The notes below the pieces were generated by a model, which saw only the letters and a program-made list of their open reading frames with translations, was not told where the DNA came from and searched no databases. Positions 59,490 to 64,000 of a DNA stretch of 64,000 nt are shown one piece after another. Source of the DNA: Echinostoma caproni (Eukaryota > Platyhelminthes > Trematoda > Plagiorchiida > Echinostomatidae). Positions within the stretch are counted from its first letter, which is position 1, and every line of letters begins with the position of its first letter. The DNA is taken from positions 34,584-98,583 of the forward strand of contig UZAN01039482.1 of assembly GCA_900618425.1 (NCBI GenBank), in the 5' to 3' direction. The position numbers and the translations under genes are program-made.

Positions 59490-62400
59490 CCTCGATTTAT
59501 CAAGCAAAGACGTTCGAATTTACTGCGTGGAAACCCACCTCTGGTATTGAAAATATACTTTGGTGTGAGTGCAAGTATACTGCAAATTTTCCCCTTCAAA
59601 TTGTCCATCTTTAAGTTGCTTTTCTGATAACGCATTTATGTGAGGGTGAAAATGGAGCACTAGCATTTACCAATGTTCTTGGAGAGCAATACAAGTTGGT
59701 CGATTGTATCATAACAAATTGCATGTTTTTTTCTATTTTTGGATGAAAATCTGCGTATATAAATCCATTCAATGCTACGCACTTGAAGCATTAATACAGG
59801 GATTCTTGTCATTTACTACTAGACAAACTCGAGGTTTTGCAAAGAGTATTGGGTACCAGGGACGTTGTTCTCCTTTTCTATCATGTTTTATTGTGAAATG
59901 TCTTGTGGTAATAACTTCCAAAATTGGATGTTGTACAACTTCTCTTCCACGAAAATCGACGAAACGTTGGGGTTGTGTGGATTGTATGAAAACGATTCTA
60001 AATGGTTGTCGAACATTCGCCAATAAGGCGACTTTTCACGCTGTAGCTGTCATCAAATAATTGGACACATTCCATGGAGCTAAGAAAACTCAGCAATTTT
60101 CATTCACAGTTTAATCATAACACGGAACCCCATATTGTAGATGTTGTCAATATTTTGATTGTGATGGTGGAATTTATTGTTGTATGGTTTAATATTTCCA
60201 TAAATTTCATGTGTTGTACATCTCTCGCTTTCCACAACTGAACGAGCCATTTAGTTTTCTACTCGTTCACATGGAACATAAATGGACCAGAAAAACGTGG
60301 TGCAATAGCTTTTCTTTTCGACCTTAAAATGACCTCTAAATTCGAAATCATTTTCAGATATCCAGATATTTGATACCGATAACTTATTTATCGCGCTTTA
60401 TGCTTGGCTTTTACTTTTACCGTTCGCTTTTTGACCCCACACTGTCTTCCCTCCGAGTTCATTCATTGAGGTCTTCCATTGCTCTATTCCCGGGAGAGAG
60501 TGTATGGTTGTTCCACTCTATTGCGCTTGATGCACTTCCTACCGAGTTGTGACCTATCGACGACATGCGTTGCAGATGGCATCATATTGCATTACTGTGC
60601 CCTTTCTGATAATGTGCATTGATCGCGGCGAGTAATCAAAAACCTGATAAACACAAATATATACAAATATTTGTCTAGTGAAATCCATGAAAGAGCAAAT
60701 AACCATTGCGAAATGTGGTTTGTTCTCTTTTAGCAAGTGAACGTCGATGATTCATGAATATCGATCCCTCACACGTCCATTTGTAATATGTACCTAGTTA
60801 TCCCAGAAGTATTCACTATTTCAAGAATGGTAAATGATACCTCGATTTGGATACCAACATGTTATAAGTAAGAATAGATAAAACTTAACGAGAAAAATCA
60901 TGGGATTTCAATAATTAATGTTTGAGTTTGACCCGTGTCTAAATAACTTCATCAGAAACAAATTAAAAGTGAAGTGGCCGAAGTTTCAAATGTTTAGTTC
61001 TGATCATCTACTTTAATGGTGGCTGTCTAATAATTGTCTTGTAGGTTTTGTTCGAACTGTGATCTACACTCTGAACAACGTCTCCTTAGTCCATGGAGAG
61101 CAGGCCAGTGGATAAGTGAATAGTGAATATAGCGAATAGTGAATGGTGATCTTCGCAGGAAAATCGCTCACCATTTAATACGTTTTCAATGGGCCAAGAG
61201 AAATCAGGCACAGTAAGATTATTAACGACGAATAAAATACTGATTCCACGTGAAAATATCATTCCACTATTACAAATATGGTGTGCAAGTTCTTAAGTAT
61301 TACAAATATACATGCGATTGAAGTTTGGACGCTAGGCAAAATGGTAGAGAGTGCTAATGAAACACGGAGAACTGAGCGATCATATTACGCTTCCAACACA
61401 TACAAGCTTAGTCACGACCTCACATTCATAGGTGAATATGTTCAAGTTCACTGTTTGGTTCATTATCTTTAACCAGTCCGACCCACAGCACATTGCCGTA
61501 TATTCGCGAGTGTGTGCGTCTATGCTCGATTAACTACTCTGGTGTTTGCCTAATCATCTTGTTCACATTTCATGCACTTGGCATACGGACGATTGGAATA
61601 TTGCACTTTGGCCAGACGCTGGCATCACGCATCCTAGACAACAGTTCGTTTGTCAACGCTTTTCGCCCGTCTGAAAATTTGCTTGCATCTTACCCGAACA
61701 TACACCTCAGTTGACCTTGTATTGCTCTTTATACAGAGCAAAACAATCATTGCCAACGTGATCTGCACCTCTTCTCAATCTGTCTCTTACGTTTTCTCTA
61801 GGATTAATAACGATGAACACCAAATCCTTACATCGCTCACATTTCCGTTCGGGATTTTTCATAGAGGTGCACTAGTCCTATGCTTATTGCGTGTTTGTTG
61901 ATCATGCAAACTACCCTTTTGTTTGAAAGTTCCCTGTCTATGTTGTAAAGGTCTCAGCTCCGTAAAATTTTGGGTGCAACCCAGGATGATTTACCGTTAG
62001 TATATGATCCTTTTGAGTCGTTGACTGATTTACCTCGTGTTCATTATACAATGGCTTTCATGTGGAATACCATTACTTGCCGCCACTCTGGCTCCTATGG
62101 ATTAGGTGAATGATATCTATAGTTGCAAGTCAGTCATTATTTGATAATTATGTCATGCAGATATTCGGAAAAATGCAACTTTATAGAGCAAATGCTGAGG
62201 CACATTACACAGTAGAATTCAACATTATAATATAGAAATCTCACAAGTTTTACTGTTTAGACTGTTTGTGGTCCGAACTGATTATCCCGATGATGTCTAC
62301 ATGTAGCATCATGTAAAAAATGAACATCAGTTCAATTGGTCGTTTTTTCACCACCGGGTGGTGGATGAGAACAACAGCGATATAATACCCAGCCACCTTG

Positions 62401-62670
62401 GGATATCATTGCATTTACCGACCACCCGTGGTGCATTTTTGTGAACTGTGGTTACCGTCGATATCATTTTTGTGTATCTCGTAGTGTAACGAGCACCCTT
62501 CGCAACGTCCAACAATTCATGCAGAAGTACATGTCGAAAAGAAACAACGATACAAAAAGCAAAGAAAAATTTGTTTGCCACAGAAAAACTGGTCTAGTTG
62601 TTTAAACTTGATAAAACTTTATTCTCCCAATTTTTGTACACAATGACAAGAATATTTAAATTAACACTGA
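59490..62670. other. Unassigned stretch before the right-edge retroelement
   Basis: The block at 59815-60050 is open on both strands and slightly richer in G+C, but without a decisive reading. The block at 61490-61900 is likewise open without family matches. A perfect inverted repeat, CACCACCGGGTGGTG, sits at about 62350. No gene is supported. Confidence 0.3.
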
Positions 62671-62676
62671 ATTGTA

Positions 62677-64000
62677 TTGGAATTTTCTCCGGATTATTCT
62701 TCATGCATAGGGATTTTAAAAAGGAATTATGAAAAAAATGAACCGTTTACTACGTTCATACTGGTTAGCCTTCCAGCCAAATGGGGAGGCGCTGATTCTA
62801 GGATAGATCATTTGATTCGCGCGCCCTTCGATTGTGTGCTCGTCGCCTCAATGGATTTTATGGATATCTCGATATCAAACATGTTACGGATCCATAACTA
62901 CTCTCGTCAAGATATGCTTAGATTGAAATCTGTTAATCCTGTGCCTCATACAAATAATATGCTTGGAAAATCTGTCGATCATGCTTGGATCAATGAGCGC
63001 AAGTGTGCTGAATGGCAGTGTGCGTTTAATAGCACCCCTCCTGCCAAAATGACCGTGCCATCATTAACCAGTACCAACGTTCTCTCTCTTCGCGAAGATC
63101 TCGGATTTAACTTCCTCACTGAACACATGCATTCATTTGGCTATTGGTGACTTCAACGATGCAAGCATTTTTCCTCCGATTTATTTTGGTTTGTTTGATT
63201 TGTCCCATTCTCCTACCAGAGGCAGCTCTATATTGAACCGAGTAAGCAGAAACCACCCAACTTGTTTTTTTCTAAAACTAATAGCCTCCAGTCACTACCA
63301 GTGGTCATTGTGTTCTCCATTTAAGAATAAAGATATACTCCCGCTCTGCATATCCAACATTTATACGATCAAAGCAGATAAGGTTTCATCCCCGTAAATT
63401 TTCATCCACCCGCATTTCTCTATTTTGTCATTCCATAACGGTTGCACAATCTTGGGTTGCTTCTTGTTAATCACTTCTTAACTGTGTCAGACTTTTCACC
63501 GCAAAGATTGAAATCGATTTTCCATTTTTGCTGTCCAGTGGAAACGCCGCTTGTTTGCAACGGCAAAATTGCATCTTCTCGATTGAACTCAAAGCAGAAG
63601 CAACGAAGGCAAAAGCAGCAATCTTAAAAAATCTCACCATCCGTCTGCTGCAAAGCACTATTCTAACTTAAGTAAGGCTGAGATAACACGTCTAAATAAG
63701 ACGTTCGCTTCTCTAATCCTGCAAACGAAAAATGCAAGGCTTCTCTCGCAGAGAATTCGTCTTCTATGCGGACAAAAAAAGGAAAACGTGAACAGTGATG
63801 TTGATGTAAATAGCCTTACTGATGCTTTTTTATCTGTTTAACGATAACCAGATACCCTTTTCCCACGTGAGGTTTCTAATTCTGATCTGCTCCCTTTTTC
63901 TAATGATGAAATGTTCAGACTTTTACGTTCCTTCAAACTATTATCATCTACGGGCTCTGATGGTCTTTCTCCAGCGTTTCTCAAGTTTGGAGCAGCCCTT
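62677..64000 (+). pseudogene. Non-LTR retrotransposon (CR1-like), truncated by the window edge
   Basis: From about 63050 the endonuclease end is visible: LREDLGFNFLTEHMHSFG, then AIGDFNDASIFPP (GDFN motif) and SPTRGSSILNRVSRNHPT (the TRG..ILDxxxTN block), with a frame change at about 63140. From 63640 the linker and RT start appear: NLSKAEITRLNKTFASLILQ, RIRLLCGQKKENVNSDVDV, then FSNDEMFRLLRSFKLLSSTG and SDGLSPAFLKFG, the N-terminal RT block (LRSLKPSSSPGPDGIP type). Two in-frame stops occur near 63839-63847. The open block at 62677-63050 is in the expected upstream EN position but I cannot match it. Decayed; the rest lies beyond 64000. Confidence 0.7.

Overview
The window looks like AT-rich nuclear DNA of an invertebrate animal, most likely a flatworm and probably a trematode fluke. 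The species is not determined. The reasons are: no bacterial-style gene packing; many short open blocks (about 30-180 bp) bounded by AG acceptors and GTAAG/GTGAG donors; AATAAA signals directly at or after stop codons; an amiloride-sensitive channel gene; and decayed Penelope-like and CR1/Jockey-like retroelements of the kind common in fluke genomes. It is a draft scaffold with one 998-base N gap (34281-35278) and several 1-4 base N runs.

The one gene recognised with confidence is on the minus strand at 45065-46867. It is a complete, intronless 600-residue DEG/ENaC (amiloride-sensitive Na+ channel superfamily) subunit. It has both membrane segments, the post-TM1 FPALTVC motif and the NCYTF signature. 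Two of its functional motifs are altered: RG instead of HG at the gate, and GVT instead of GxS at the filter.

The other genes were read directly from splice sites and are pieces of intron-rich genes whose products I do not recognise. Minus-strand groups lie at 0.2-3.2 kb, 11-13 kb, 19.5-23.5 kb, 24.8-27.4 kb, 43-44.4 kb, 50.5 kb and 59.3 kb. Plus-strand groups lie at 5.9 kb, 8.6 kb, 11.5 kb, 27.8 kb, 30.5-31.4 kb, 33.6 kb, 35.4 kb, 39.6-40.9 kb, 41.7-42.5 kb and 54.3-55.9 kb. In several groups the intron phases join cleanly, which chance open frames would rarely do.

Mobile DNA: a decayed Penelope-like element with reverse transcriptase and GIY-YIG-type tail (48174-49895, minus); an internally deleted CR1-like non-LTR element with a TTTGAC-repeat tail (about 14780-16110, plus); a second non-LTR element that runs off the right edge (about 62677-64000, plus); an endonuclease fossil of a Jockey-type element (17950-18474, minus); and three copies of a short tRNA-related SINE-like repeat (7.7, 13.9 and 52.7 kb), plus other tRNA-like fragments. 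Most of the rest is AT-rich intron or intergenic sequence in which I see nothing else. No prokaryotic features (operons, CRISPR arrays, riboswitches, ribosome-binding sites) are present.
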